DNA of 64,000 nt, taken from assembly GCF_003434055.1 (NCBI RefSeq), contig NZ_QVEX01000006.1, positions 269,236-333,235 on the forward strand, in the 5' to 3' direction. Position numbers and translations under genes: made by a program. Under the pieces are notes generated by a model, which did no database searches, was not told the origin of the DNA, and saw only the letters and a list, made by a program, of their open reading frames with translations. Shown piece after piece: positions 33,203 through 43,069 of this stretch (positions within the stretch are counted from its first letter, which is position 1; the number at the start of each line of letters is the position of its first letter). The DNA comes from Enterocloster aldenensis (GTDB lineage: Bacteria; Bacillota; Clostridia; Lachnospirales; Lachnospiraceae).

Positions 33203-34722
33203 AACCGTTCCTCCAGCATTCCATAACCCAGTGCTTCAGATAAATGTTTCCTGCGGATGAAAGCACATCCATCCAGGTCCGCAATGGTTCTTGCAACCTT
33301 TAATATCTTGTGGTACCGCCTGGCGCTGAGCTGTTTTGTCTCATAGACTGTTTTCAGGAAGGTTCCTTCTTCCTGGCCCAAGGTGCAGTATGCCTGGGTT
33401 TCTTTTATCCCCATCCTGCTGTTAAACCGTATCTTAGTCCCTCTGAACCGCTTTGCCTGGATATTCCTGGCCATCTCCACCCTGCGTCTGATGGATGCAG
33501 AATCTTCACCATTCCCTTTTGTCCCATTCAGTTCCTCATATGTCACGGGCGAGGCATCCACACATATATCAAACCTCTCCAGGACAGGCCGCGGTATATG
33601 GTCCAGATATCTCTGGATCTGCAGCTCTGAGCAGCTGCATCTTGAACGGTCAGGGTAAAAACCGCAGGGGCACGGATTGGCAGCAGCCACCAGCATGAAA
33701 TCCGCCGGAAACTCATAACTGCCGTGGACCCTGGTAACCGTGACCTTATGTTCTTCCAGAGGCTGCCTCAAAATATCAACCGCCCCCCTGCTGAAATGGG
33801 GTAATTCATCCAGGAACAGGATTCCGCCGGTTGCAAGGGAGAGCTCCCCGGGACGTGCCTGGGCTCCTCCGCCAGTGAGCGCCAGCGGTGTAATGGTGTG
33901 GTGGGGACTCCTGAACGGACGGCGGGATAAGAGCGGCCGGTCAGGAGGAAGCAGGCCGCAGATACTGTATATCTTAGATATCTCAATGTCTTCCTCCCTG
34001 GTCAGGGAAGGCATGATGGTGGGAAGCCTTTTAGCAACCATGGTCTTGCCGGTTCCGGCGCTTCCGTTCATGAAAAGCCCATGCATGCCGGCGACAGCGA
34101 CTTCAGCAGCCCGCCTCAGCACCAGCTGGCCCCGGATATCCCTGAAATCCACATCGTAGACTTCTTCCAACCGGCCCCCTTCCATCGATGACGTGTATGG
34201 CGTTATGGATGACGGCTGCCTAAGCATGACCGCCATCTGGCCCAATGATTCCACCCCGATGATTGATATGCCCTCAATCATCCTTCCTTCCATGGCATTG
34301 GCCGCGGGCAGGAAACAGCGTTTCAGCCCATATTCCCTGGCCGCATCCACCAGCGGCAGAACGCCGCTAATGGGTTTCACGCGGCCGTCTAATCCCAGTT
34401 CCCCAATGACCAGGCTGTCCTTAAGCCCCCTGGTGTCAGCCTGTTCAAACGCACCCAGAACCGCGATTGCTATGGGCAGGTCATACGCAGTCCCTCCCTT
34501 GTGTATGCCGGCCGGTGACAGGTTAACCGTGATTTTCTTTGCCTGGAACCGGAAACCGGAATTGCGCAGCGCCGTGCGCACCCTTTCCTGTGATTCCCTT
34601 ACCTCGGAAGCCAGCTGGCCTGAAATGGAAAATCCCGGCAGGCCGTTGGAAACATCCGCTTCCACGGAGACAACATACCCCCGGACAGCCCGAATGCCCC
34701 CGCTGTTAATTTGTGTAAACAT
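33193..34722 (-). CDS. YifB/ComM-family Mg-chelatase-like AAA+ ATPase
   Basis: 509 residues from the ATG at 34722 (AAAGGGG upstream); the longer frame to 34824 is not needed. N-terminal Lon-protease-like fold domain (RGYVVSVEADVSNGLPGFSISG) then a Mg-chelatase-type AAA+ core: Walker A MNGSAGTGKTMVAKRLP (about 220-236), Walker B GGILFLDELPHFSR and NPCPCG. ComM homologues act as branch-migration helicases in transformation. Followed by dprA and topA, forming a DNA-uptake/maintenance operon. Confidence 0.93.
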   Translation of the reverse strand: MFTQINSGGIRAVRGYVVSVEADVSNGLPGFSISGQLASEVRESQERVRTALRNSGFRFQAKKITVNLSPAGIHKGGTAYDLPIAIAVLGAFEQADTRGLKDSLVIGELGLDGRVKPISGVLPLVDAAREYGLKRCFLPAANAMEGRMIEGISIIGVESLGQMAVMLRQPSSITPYTSSMEGGRLEEVYDVDFRDIRGQLVLRRAAEVAVAGMHGLFMNGSAGTGKTMVAKRLPTIMPSLTREEDIEISKIYSICGLLPPDRPLLSRRPFRSPHHTITPLALTGGGAQARPGELSLATGGILFLDELPHFSRGAVDILRQPLEEHKVTVTRVHGSYEFPADFMLVAAANPCPCGFYPDRSRCSCSELQIQRYLDHIPRPVLERFDICVDASPVTYEELNGTKGNGEDSASIRRRVEMARNIQAKRFRGTKIRFNSRMGIKETQAYCTLGQEEGTFLKTVYETKQLSARRYHKILKVARTIADLDGCAFIRRKHLSEALGYGMLEERLWG

Positions 34723-34932
34723 CCATATGCCCCTTTCTTTTTGATTTGGTAAAAAACAAATTGGAATGTGGCGTAAATACCCGCCGGATGATTTCTGGAC
34801 AGAACAGGAAAATACCTGTTCCAATGAAATACAGATAGTATTACTATACTAAAAGAACAACAAAAAGACAAGGGGCATGATTGATTTCATCTCAATACGC
34901 GTGAACAGCTGCCAGGCCGCGCCTGATGGTCG

Positions 34933-35727
34933 TTATCCCGGTGTGCTTCCTCTTTTGAACTCTGTCATATAGGCCCGGTAACGCAGGGGCAGATGGTTTC
35001 TTTGGCAGACAGGGTTTGTCCTTTCTTTAATTGCAATGGTGTGAAAAAAGGAAATCCACAAATCCTCGTATTCCCGCTCATCTGTTTCCTGCTCCAGACA
35101 CAGCTGCCATATGCTGTCCCCATCCGGCTGTTCCAGCGGATGGTTAACCAGAATCCATGGTTTTCCCCTGGGATGGACCGCTGCCTTTTCCCGGTTCTCA
35201 TCATAAATAATCCAATTCTCTTCCGGAAGCCGGTCCGCAAAATGGGGCGCCAGCAGGGTCATCACATCATTCTTGGGTCCAATCCTTGCTACCAGGACAC
35301 CCCCTGATGCCTGGGAAAACCGCAGGAATTCCACCAGAAGATGGTTCTCATTATAAACATTGCGGCACAGTTCAAATATCTCACAGCTCTCAGGAATCTG
35401 AAGCTGGTCCAGGATTCCCGGTCCAATGCTGAATGCCTGTACAAGGAAACGGTATATCTTGTCTGCCCTCCCCGCATCCTGGCTTAAGGATGCAACATAT
35501 ATCTTCTTATATACTTCCTGGGAGAGTTTGCCGCACACGGAGTTAATTACCTTCCGGGCCTTCCCGTGGGTGGATTCCGACTCCACATACTCGCTGAACA
35601 GTTCCAGTTCATGGTAGGTTCCCTTTAGTTCCAGGCGCACATTGTCATGGCCCTTCCGGCTCATCCACGCATCATATACACCGCAAAGAATCCCCTCAAA
35701 ATCCGGCACGCATAAATATATGGTCAT
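34933..35727 (-). CDS. TIGR03915-type putative DNA metabolism protein (DUF4130)
   Basis: 264 residues from the ATG at 35727 after AGGGAGGGATCTGCT. Begins MTIYLCVPDFEGILCGVYDAW and includes the DUF4130 portion with KNDVMTLLAPHFADRLPEENWIIYDENRE (about 190-217, shown in part) and the end LPLRYRAYMTEF. This family always accompanies a radical-SAM partner, present 19 bp upstream here. Proposed to work in DNA repair or modification, mechanism unknown. Confidence 0.85.
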   Translation of the reverse strand: MTIYLCVPDFEGILCGVYDAWMSRKGHDNVRLELKGTYHELELFSEYVESESTHGKARKVINSVCGKLSQEVYKKIYVASLSQDAGRADKIYRFLVQAFSIGPGILDQLQIPESCEIFELCRNVYNENHLLVEFLRFSQASGGVLVARIGPKNDVMTLLAPHFADRLPEENWIIYDENREKAAVHPRGKPWILVNHPLEQPDGDSIWQLCLEQETDEREYEDLWISFFHTIAIKERTNPVCQRNHLPLRYRAYMTEFKRGSTPG

Positions 35728-35746
35728 AGCAGATCCCTCCCTTACC

Positions 35747-37381
35747 CTAAAAATGCCCGGCCGCAGCGGCATAGTGGTCATCTCTGGTCACAGGCATCTC
35801 CATATGCATATCGTCAAACAGGGAAAGCTGCCGGAAGCTGTCCCTGTGTTCGATATCCCATCTGGCCCGCTGCTCATCTCCCACAAGACAGTTTGTAATA
35901 TAATCCTGATCCAGCCTTGCCCCCTCCATCATGCGCCCGGAACAGGTGATGAAATATCTGGCCCTCTTTAAGACCACTCCCATCTTCTTCAGATCCTCAA
36001 ACCCAAGTCTTCCGCTTCTTCTGGCGGCAACAATCCTGGAAGCAGACTTAACCCCCATTCCAGGCACCCTGAGAAGCTGGTCATATGGAGCAAGGTTCAC
36101 TTCCACCGGAAAGCCTTCCAGATGTCGCAGGGCCCAATCACACTTAGGATCCAGAAACACATTAAAATTCGGCCTGTCTTCTGAGAGCAGCTCCTCAGCC
36201 CTGAAACCGTAAAAACGCAGAAGCCAGTCCGCCTGATACAGCCTGTGCTCCCTGAGAAGCGGCGGGCCATCCGGAAGGCTTGGCAGACAGCTGTCCTCAT
36301 TCACAGGAATGTAGGCGGAATAGAATACCCGCTTCAGTCCAAAATTCCGGTACAATGACTGGGTGACAGACATCATCTGATAATCATTCTCCGGCGTGGC
36401 GCCTACAATCATCTGGGTACTCTGCCCGGCTGGTACGAATGCCGACTTCTTATATTGGGAAGCAGGAAGCACAAGGCGGCTTTTCAATCCTTTGGAGTGG
36501 TTACCGACATGGGAATCAGAGTGCATATCCTTAAGCGGATTCCCGCCCGCCACCTCCTGGGCTGCTCCTGCCATTCCCTGGGCTGCTCCTATCATTCCCC
36601 GGGCTGCTCCCTGTTTCATGGTTCCCGCGGATATGGTCCTGTCCAGCGCAGCCCCCGGCGCCCCGGCCAGTTCCGGCCGTATCAGGGCAGCGCCTCCTGC
36701 AAACCCGGCACGCTCCGTACTGTATGGCTTCTTATATCCCCTGTCATACCCAAGCAAATGGCTGGATACGGAAATCCCCTGCTGTATCTGCCGCATGGGC
36801 GCAAGTATCTTGTCCCGCGTCTTGCCCGGCGCCAGATTCTTAAGCCCCTCCGCGGTGGGCAGTTCAAGGTTGATGCTCATCCTGTCCGCCAGAAACCCGG
36901 TGCGCTCCACCAGTTCTGCATCCGCTCCAGGTATGGCCTTGACATGGATGTATCCGTTGAAGCACCACTGGTTCCGCAGCTTATATAAAGTCTCGTATAT
37001 CTGTTCCATGGTATGGTTGGCATTATAAAGGATACCGGAGCTTAAGAACAATCCTTCGATATAATTCCTCCTGTAAAACTCAATGGTCAGCCTGCACACC
37101 TCATCCGGTGTGAATGCCGTCCTGACCACATCGTTGGAACACCGGTTGACGCAGTACTTGCAGTCATAAATGCACTGATTGGTAAAAAGTATCTTCAGCA
37201 GGGATATGCATCTTCCGTCCGCGGCAAAGCTGTGACAGATTCCTGCTTCTGATGTATTCCCGATGCTTCCCGCCTTTCCCTTGCGCTTCACGCCGCTGGA
37301 GGTGCAGGCCACATCGTACTTGGCCGCATCCGTAAGTATCTTAAGTTTATCCTGAACGGACAGATTCTCCTGTATTAACAT
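35747..37381 (-). CDS. TIGR03916-type radical SAM protein, putative DNA repair/modification
   Basis: 544 residues from the ATG at 37381 (GAGGCGATGCC upstream). Radical-SAM cluster motif FTNQCIYDCKYCVNRC (CxxxCxxC, about 66-81). The C-terminal part has a helix-hairpin-helix (LLRVPGMGVKSASRIVAARR, about 435-454) for DNA contact. Between YDRGYKKP and FVPAGQSTQ, where the family normally continues directly, lie about 95 extra residues (36440-36724) rich in Ala/Gly/Met with internal repeats (RGMIGAAQGMAGAAQEVAGG). Paired with the DUF4130 gene downstream. Confidence 0.88.
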   Translation of the reverse strand: MLIQENLSVQDKLKILTDAAKYDVACTSSGVKRKGKAGSIGNTSEAGICHSFAADGRCISLLKILFTNQCIYDCKYCVNRCSNDVVRTAFTPDEVCRLTIEFYRRNYIEGLFLSSGILYNANHTMEQIYETLYKLRNQWCFNGYIHVKAIPGADAELVERTGFLADRMSINLELPTAEGLKNLAPGKTRDKILAPMRQIQQGISVSSHLLGYDRGYKKPYSTERAGFAGGAALIRPELAGAPGAALDRTISAGTMKQGAARGMIGAAQGMAGAAQEVAGGNPLKDMHSDSHVGNHSKGLKSRLVLPASQYKKSAFVPAGQSTQMIVGATPENDYQMMSVTQSLYRNFGLKRVFYSAYIPVNEDSCLPSLPDGPPLLREHRLYQADWLLRFYGFRAEELLSEDRPNFNVFLDPKCDWALRHLEGFPVEVNLAPYDQLLRVPGMGVKSASRIVAARRSGRLGFEDLKKMGVVLKRARYFITCSGRMMEGARLDQDYITNCLVGDEQRARWDIEHRDSFRQLSLFDDMHMEMPVTRDDHYAAAAGHF

Positions 37382-37484
37382 GGCATCGCCTCTTTCGAAC
37401 ATATGTTTGTTTATACAGTTTAGCATATCCGGACACGAAAATCAACCCCAGAAGCGAACATCTGTTCTTTTTATCCTTATACAT

Positions 37485-37520
37485 AAAAACCTGGGGCCGG
37501 ATTCATCCTCCGGCCCCAGG
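37485..37520 (-). terminator. galE terminator
   Basis: A perfect 12-bp stem CCTGGGGCCGGA / TCCGGCCCCAGG with a seven-base loop, followed on the minus strand by TTTTT. Located 22 bp past the galE stop. Confidence 0.93.
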
Positions 37521-37542
37521 CCATCCTGTTTCATGTATTGAA

Positions 37543-38559
37543 TTAGTCCCTGTATCCATCCGGGTTCATGGACTGCCATTTCCAGGAATCAGCGCACATT
37601 TCCTCAATTCCCTTTTCAGCAACCCAGCCCAGTTCCTTCTTTGCCTTAGCGGAATCAGAGTAGCATACGGCCACATCCCCGTCCCTGCGCGGCTTGATTT
37701 CATACTTCAGTGTCTTACCGCAGGCTTTCTCATATGCATGAAGCACATCCAGGACGCTGTATCCAACGCCTGTGCCCAGGTTATAGATGCTGACCCCTTC
37801 CTTGTCGGTAAGCTTCTTCACAGCCTTGACATGTCCCTTTGCCAGGTCAACCACATGGATGTAGTCACGCACGCCGGTGCCGTCCGGGGTATCATAATCA
37901 TTACCGAATACGTTGAGATATTCAAGCTTTCCAACAGCCACCTGTGCAATATAAGGAACCAGGTTGTTGGGGATTCCCTTGGGATCTTCTCCAATCAGGC
38001 CGCTTTCATGGGCACCGATGGGATTGAAGTAACGCAGAAGCACCACATTCCACTCATCATCCGCCGTATGTAAATCCGTAAGGATCTGCTCCAGCATACC
38101 TTTGGTACGTCCGTATGGATTGGTAATCTCACCCTTGGGGCAGTGCTCGGTGATGGGGATCTCAGCCGGGTCGCCGTACACGGTTGCGGAGGAACTGAAC
38201 ACAATATCCTTTACCCCATGCTTCCTCATCTCATCACAGAGAATCAGGGTTCCCGTTATATTATTATGGTAGTATTCAAGAGGCTTATGCACGGACTCGC
38301 CCACTGCCTTAAGTCCTGCAAAATGTATGACAGATTCTATTGTTTCCTTATCGAACACGTCCTTAAGCGCAGGCTGGTCTAACAGGTCCACCTCATAGAA
38401 TTTAACCTTCTTACCTGTAATCTGCTCCACCCTCTGAAGCGCCTTCTCACTGGAATTGTAAAGGTTGTCTACTACTACTACATCATAACCTGCATTTAAC
38501 AGTTCCACACAGGTGTGGCTTCCGATATAACCGGCGCCTCCAGTTACTAAAATCGCCAT
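37543..38559 (-). CDS. galE: UDP-glucose 4-epimerase
   Basis: 338 residues. Interconverts UDP-glucose and UDP-galactose with bound NAD. Dinucleotide motif [15 protein letters not shown] (7-21), active-site Ser/Tyr region [10 protein letters not shown] with [10 protein letters not shown] (about 148-157) and the sugar-binding [13 protein letters not shown]. Full length. Strong GGAGG precedes the ATG. Monocistronic, with its own promoter and terminator. Confidence 0.97.
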   Translation of the reverse strand: MAILVTGGAGYIGSHTCVELLNAGYDVVVVDNLYNSSEKALQRVEQITGKKVKFYEVDLLDQPALKDVFDKETIESVIHFAGLKAVGESVHKPLEYYHNNITGTLILCDEMRKHGVKDIVFSSSATVYGDPAEIPITEHCPKGEITNPYGRTKGMLEQILTDLHTADDEWNVVLLRYFNPIGAHESGLIGEDPKGIPNNLVPYIAQVAVGKLEYLNVFGNDYDTPDGTGVRDYIHVVDLAKGHVKAVKKLTDKEGVSIYNLGTGVGYSVLDVLHAYEKACGKTLKYEIKPRRDGDVAVCYSDSAKAKKELGWVAEKGIEEMCADSWKWQSMNPDGYRD

Positions 38560-38641
38560 TGTTTTTCCTCCTTCATCAACACTTGGTTACCGCAAGAAAG
38601 GCAGAACAGGTATGAAACCGCCGGTCCTGCCTGCTATGAAT

Positions 38642-38670
38642 AGTATAAAGGCAATGCTTCGATAAAACAA
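38642..38670 (-). promoter_or_regulatory. galE promoter
   Basis: Minus-strand TTGTTT-N17-TATACT about 80 bp upstream of galE. Confidence 0.6.
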
Positions 38671-38690
38671 TGCACAATTCTTCTATCTTT

Positions 38691-40097
38691 TTATAATATT
38701 TTTCGAATTTCAGCTTTCAGTGTTAAAATGCGCAGGACCGAAGCATCCAGACGTTCCAGCGGTATTTCCCCATTCCCGGCCCCTTCTACCACAGCTTCAT
38801 AGGCAGCCGGAAAGTCCGCAGGCATCAGGAGCATGTCCACACCGGCCTTCAGCGCCATGACTGCTGCCTGCCCGGAAGGATAGTGGTCCTCAATGGCCCC
38901 CATGTTTAATGCGTCCGTGATGATGATGCCTTCATACCCCATCCTGTCCCTGAGATATTCCTGGATTACCTGGACGGAAAGGGAACAGGGAAGATCCCCG
39001 CCCGTGATTTCAGGCAGCGATATATGGCCCGCCATGATAAAAGGCACCTGATTCCCCACCATGGCATAAAATGGTTTCAACTCAGACTCCTCAAGTTCTT
39101 CCCATGTTTTATCTGTATAGGCAAACCCTTCATGGCTGTCCCCCTTTGTGGCTCCATGTCCAGGAAAATGCTTTGGCGCCCCATAGACGCCATGTTCCCA
39201 AAGTCCCTTAAGGTATGCCAGGGACATTTCCGATACCAGCTGTGGATCCGAACCAAAGGAGCGCCTCTTTACCACTGTGTTGTCCGGATTGGTCAGGACA
39301 TCCGCATCCGGTGCGAAATCCAGGTTCACCCCGTATTCATGCAGGTATGCCCCTATGGTACTGCCCGCCTCATACGCCTGGCTGCTGTCCCCGGATGCGC
39401 CGATTACGGCCATGGGCGGCACCTGCTTTACCTGAAAGCCGCCATGGTTCCCAATCCTGGCAATATCCCCGCCCTCTTCATCCATGGAAAGGAACAGCGG
39501 TATCCCAATCTCCTCCATGGCCATCTTCTGGGTATCTCCGGTCATTGTCCTTAACTGGTCAGCATCCTCCAGATGATTGGAAAAATAGATAAGGCCGCCT
39601 ACCGGATACTTCCTCAGCGCTTCCCTGGTAACCTCCCCGGCCCGTGTAACCTGGCTGCAGCCTGTAAGCTGTTCCGGCGTGATGATGAATAGCTGCGCCG
39701 CTTTTTCTTCCAGTGACATGGCCTCCAGCTGTTTCCTGGCCCATTCCTCCTGGCTGTTTACTCCATCTTTTCCTGTATATCCCCCAGCTTCCATCCCATC
39801 ACCACCGCCGTCAATGTCATATCCCACGGGGTCCGTCCCATCGCCCCCGCCTTCCGTGTCATTTTCCCTTCCCTGCATCTCATCAGTCCGGGTTCCCATT
39901 CCATTCATCCCGGCTTCCGGTCCGCGGCTTCCATTGCCCATGCCTGGCAGCGGGCCTGCAAAGCAAAGGATTGCCGCAAGCAGCAATGTAACCGCACACA
40001 CTCCTGCCAGACAGCCAAACCATACTTTTCTGTTGTCTTTTCTTCCGGAACTCCCTTTTTCCATGACCCCCATGTCTCCTTCTGCCTTCTTAATCAT
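38691..40097 (-). CDS. Glycoside hydrolase family 3, NagZ-like, membrane-anchored
   Basis: 468 residues; the start could instead be the ATG at 40064. An N-terminal transmembrane anchor (about 26-48) is followed by a low-complexity Gly/Met/Asp-rich linker (about 50-110) with GGGDG and YDIDGGGDG repeats. The GH3 domain has LFLSMDEEGGDIARIG (about 201-216), the His/Asp signature APKHFPGHGATKGDSHEG (about 308-325) and the nucleophile Asp in IIITDALNMGAI (about 394-405). It would hydrolyse beta-N-acetylglucosaminides, perhaps muropeptides, outside the membrane. Confidence 0.9.
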   Translation of the reverse strand: MIKKAEGDMGVMEKGSSGRKDNRKVWFGCLAGVCAVTLLLAAILCFAGPLPGMGNGSRGPEAGMNGMGTRTDEMQGRENDTEGGGDGTDPVGYDIDGGGDGMEAGGYTGKDGVNSQEEWARKQLEAMSLEEKAAQLFIITPEQLTGCSQVTRAGEVTREALRKYPVGGLIYFSNHLEDADQLRTMTGDTQKMAMEEIGIPLFLSMDEEGGDIARIGNHGGFQVKQVPPMAVIGASGDSSQAYEAGSTIGAYLHEYGVNLDFAPDADVLTNPDNTVVKRRSFGSDPQLVSEMSLAYLKGLWEHGVYGAPKHFPGHGATKGDSHEGFAYTDKTWEELEESELKPFYAMVGNQVPFIMAGHISLPEITGGDLPCSLSVQVIQEYLRDRMGYEGIIITDALNMGAIEDHYPSGQAAVMALKAGVDMLLMPADFPAAYEAVVEGAGNGEIPLERLDASVLRILTLKAEIRKIL

Positions 40098-40225
40098 GAT
40101 ACCGGCTTTCTATAGTATAAATGATTCAGCCCCATGTGGTAAAGGGGGGGTCCACAGCAAAAAACCACAAAAACAGCATCGGAACCATAATCAGTCCCGA
40201 TGCCCCGTATTTCCCATCTTTTCTC

Positions 40226-40855
40226 TTATCCGTGTCTTGAAAATTCCGCCCGTATCTTCTCAATTGCCTTCTTCTCGATGCGGCTCACATAGGAGCGGGA
40301 AATGCCCAGATTGCCCGCAATCTCCCGCTGGGTATGTTCCTTTCCCCTGTACAGCCCGTAACGCATTCCCAAGACGGTCTTTTCTGTCTCCGTCAGACAG
40401 GCTTCAAAGGCCTCGTACAGTTCTTTCACATCCTGCTTCAGTATCATTGTATCCAAAGTTTCTTTATTGTCCATCTCAATGACATCTACCAGGCTTACGG
40501 TCTCGCCGTCCTTGTCTACCCCGATGGGCTCAAAAAGAGACACTTCTTTGGAGAATTTCTTGCTGGCACGAAGGAGCATCAGTATTTCATTTTCCACGCA
40601 TCTGGCTGCATAGGTGGCCAGTCGCGATCCTTTATCGGCATTAAACGTATTCACGGCCTTGATAAGGCCGATGGTCCCAACAGACAGCAGGTCCTCCATA
40701 TCATAATCAGAGCCCTGGTACTTCTTTACCACATGGGCTACCAGACGCATATTATGCTCAATCAGCATATCCCTTGCTGACTGGTCGCCCTCTTTGCAGC
40801 GCTCCAGATACTCTTTTTCCTCTCCTGCTGATAATGGTTTTGGAAAAGTCTTCAA
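40226..40855 (-). CDS. sigK: Sporulation sigma factor SigK
   Basis: 209 residues from a TTG start at 40855 preceded by AGGGTGG. Late mother-cell sigma factor. Region 2 NMRLVAHVVKKYQGSDYDMEDLLSVG (about 35-60, shown in part) and GLIKAVNTFNADKGSRLATYAARCVENEILM; region 4 EHTQREIAGNLGISRSYVSRIEKKAIEKIR. The protein begins TFPKPLSAGEEKEYL, so it lacks the inhibitory pro-peptide of Bacillus SigK; an in-frame TAA ten codons upstream excludes a longer form. The gene is continuous, with no skin-like element. Confidence 0.9.
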   Translation of the reverse strand: MKTFPKPLSAGEEKEYLERCKEGDQSARDMLIEHNMRLVAHVVKKYQGSDYDMEDLLSVGTIGLIKAVNTFNADKGSRLATYAARCVENEILMLLRASKKFSKEVSLFEPIGVDKDGETVSLVDVIEMDNKETLDTMILKQDVKELYEAFEACLTETEKTVLGMRYGLYRGKEHTQREIAGNLGISRSYVSRIEKKAIEKIRAEFSRHG

Positions 40856-40938
40856 AGAAAGCCACCCTGCACATTCTTAATTTCATTCTATGCGAGGGCA
40901 GCTTGCCAAGTGCTTTTACAATTTTTTCGGGGCTTATA

Positions 40939-42798
40939 CTATTTTACGACAAACATGTCTTTATACTTTTTACGGTCCAGACTATGGTTGTACACCAGCA
41001 TTTCATAGTCCAGGACCATGTCCTGGTACGGGCAGCGCTCCGATTCTGCCTTGGGCCAGTAATAATAATTTCCTTCCCTGTCATAACAGCCAAGGAAATG
41101 CACCACGGGCAGGACTTCCTCCAGCTGGAGAAGAAAACGGTTATATGGCGTCATGGCCAGGTTTGCCCTTTTCAATACCTCCGTGGAAAGGTAGACAGCC
41201 CCCAGTTTTCCCATGTCCTCAGATGGCATGTCATAGTTGGTCCAGATAATAAAAGGCGTCTCATACCACATCAGACGGTCCTGGACCGGCACCTGGCTGC
41301 TGGGCATGCCTGCGATGGCATCATAGAACTCATCCTCCACACTGGGCTGATGGTCGCCAAACATGACAATCATGGTGGGTTCGTCCACCTGTGAAAAATA
41401 GTCCAGCAGGTACCGGAATGCCTCGTCTGATTTTTTCATCAGGGAAAGATACTGGTCTGTCTTGGGGTATTGGCCCTCATATTGGCCGGTAAGCCATACC
41501 TCCTGTTCAAAATTATCATATTCCCCCTCATAGCCCCCATGGTTCTGCATGGTCACATTGAAGATAAACAGCCTGTCTTCCGGTGATTCCTTGCTTTCCA
41601 CCACGTCAATCAGCCTGTCATAATCAGCCTTGTCGCTGACATAGCTGCGCAGCTGTTCACTTTCCTCATAAAATTCCTCATCCATGAATTCATCAAATCC
41701 CATGTTCCGGTAGCACTCCACACGGTTCCAGTTCTCCCCCGGATAAGGATGCATGGCAACCGCGGCATACCCCTGGGCCTTCAATGTGCTTACCAGGGAA
41801 TAGGTATCCGGCTTTACATTGAATTGGTATGCAATGGAGTTGGCAGGCAGAAGCGCCATGGAATCCCCTGTAAGGAACTCGTACTCCGAATTGCTTGTCA
41901 TGGAACCGAACACAGGCACGGTCAGGCTGCCCTTTACCACATTTTCCTTAAGGCTGTTGATGAATGGGAAATACTCCACATTGGTGGTAAAATCCCCGGC
42001 AGCCCTAAGGTCAGACAGACTCTCATTCATGATACAGATCAGGTTCACAGGTGTAATGTCGCCGCTGCCGTCCGTCTGTACATTATCCAGGGATGCCAGC
42101 TGCAGCTGCCCTTCCTCCTCCAGCCTGCCGTAAATCTCCTTCAGCCGCCCGGTGCCGTAGCCATGAGGCGGCTTCTTAACCACATACTGCATGGAGACAG
42201 CCGTGGACAGCACATATCCATATTCCTTATATGTGTCATTGACCTCCCACATGTTGATGCCCCATCCCTGCCCCGGCACCAGGGAAATAAAAAACCATGC
42301 CGCAAAACCGCCTGTCAACGCCGCCACCGCGCTGCCCGCCGCCAGACGCTGCCTCCATCCCCTGAGCCGGAACGGTGCAAACCACAGACCTGCGTTCATC
42401 AGCACGACTGCCAGGCAGGCCACCTTCATTTCATGTGAAATCACGAAGGCATAATTCCCAGCCACCGTGGCCGCTGTCTTAAAAGCCATCACATCCCAGA
42501 GCATGATGGGCCTTCCCCTGAACCCGACCACAAATGCCTCTGCCATGGATATGATGAGCAGCGCCACGGAAACAACGGGCACGGCTGCACGGCTGGTCCC
42601 GCTGACAGCAAAGACAGCAAGATAAAGCACATAAATCCATGCAATGTTCCACACCGCCATATCACCAGGAACCGTGGCCAGATTACCCGTTACATATTCA
42701 AACAGGACATACGATACACAGGGTACCAGTATGAGGCACACGGTTCCAAACACATTCCATATGATTTTTATTGATTGTTGCAGCTTTTCCTTTGTCAC
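40939..42798 (-). CDS. LTA-synthase-family (sulfatase-fold) membrane phosphotransferase
   Basis: 619 residues. Five hydrophobic segments lie in the first 190 residues, followed by an extracellular sulfatase-type domain: NLICIMNESLSDLRAAG (metal-binding Glu, about 252-268), SMTSNSEYEFLTG with the Thr nucleophile (about 305-317), MHPYPGENWNR, FNVTMQNHGGYEG and MFGDHQPSVED (about 493-503). Likely transfers glycerol-phosphate-type groups to a surface polymer. The exact substrate (teichoic acid or other glycan) is not decidable. A promoter with good spacing precedes it. Confidence 0.9.
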   Translation of the reverse strand: MTKEKLQQSIKIIWNVFGTVCLILVPCVSYVLFEYVTGNLATVPGDMAVWNIAWIYVLYLAVFAVSGTSRAAVPVVSVALLIISMAEAFVVGFRGRPIMLWDVMAFKTAATVAGNYAFVISHEMKVACLAVVLMNAGLWFAPFRLRGWRQRLAAGSAVAALTGGFAAWFFISLVPGQGWGINMWEVNDTYKEYGYVLSTAVSMQYVVKKPPHGYGTGRLKEIYGRLEEEGQLQLASLDNVQTDGSGDITPVNLICIMNESLSDLRAAGDFTTNVEYFPFINSLKENVVKGSLTVPVFGSMTSNSEYEFLTGDSMALLPANSIAYQFNVKPDTYSLVSTLKAQGYAAVAMHPYPGENWNRVECYRNMGFDEFMDEEFYEESEQLRSYVSDKADYDRLIDVVESKESPEDRLFIFNVTMQNHGGYEGEYDNFEQEVWLTGQYEGQYPKTDQYLSLMKKSDEAFRYLLDYFSQVDEPTMIVMFGDHQPSVEDEFYDAIAGMPSSQVPVQDRLMWYETPFIIWTNYDMPSEDMGKLGAVYLSTEVLKRANLAMTPYNRFLLQLEEVLPVVHFLGCYDREGNYYYWPKAESERCPYQDMVLDYEMLVYNHSLDRKKYKDMFVVK

Positions 42799-42930
42799 CG
42801 ATATTGTCCCTCTGCAGCTTTTGCCTGATTTTCAAGGCGTTTTTATCCTGCTGCATTCCTCTCTGACTGCATTTTCCCGGCGCGGCCTTTCAGGCGCATC
42901 CCTTCCCGGCGCGGCTTCATTAACAAGCAT

Positions 42931-42959
42931 ATCCTAGCACAAACATTTTTCAGGTTCAA
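42931..42959 (-). promoter_or_regulatory. Promoter of the LTA-synthase-family gene
   Basis: Minus-strand TTGAAC-N17-TAGGAT, 133 bp before the start. The rest of the 42799-43069 gap carries a CCCGGCGCGGC-TTTCA direct repeat and no gene. Confidence 0.5.
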
Positions 42960-43069
42960 GAGACAAATGCTTCCATAAAAGCGAGTTCACAAAAGCTTCA
43001 CATTTACAGGACGGGCCGGACAGGCGGCCGGATGCCGACCATCTCCCGGGCGTCCTGACCATCCTGATG

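Noticed and set aside
36396..37028. Plus-strand frame of 210 codons over the radical SAM gene
   Set aside because: Antisense to the GC-rich inserted segment; no signals and no family.
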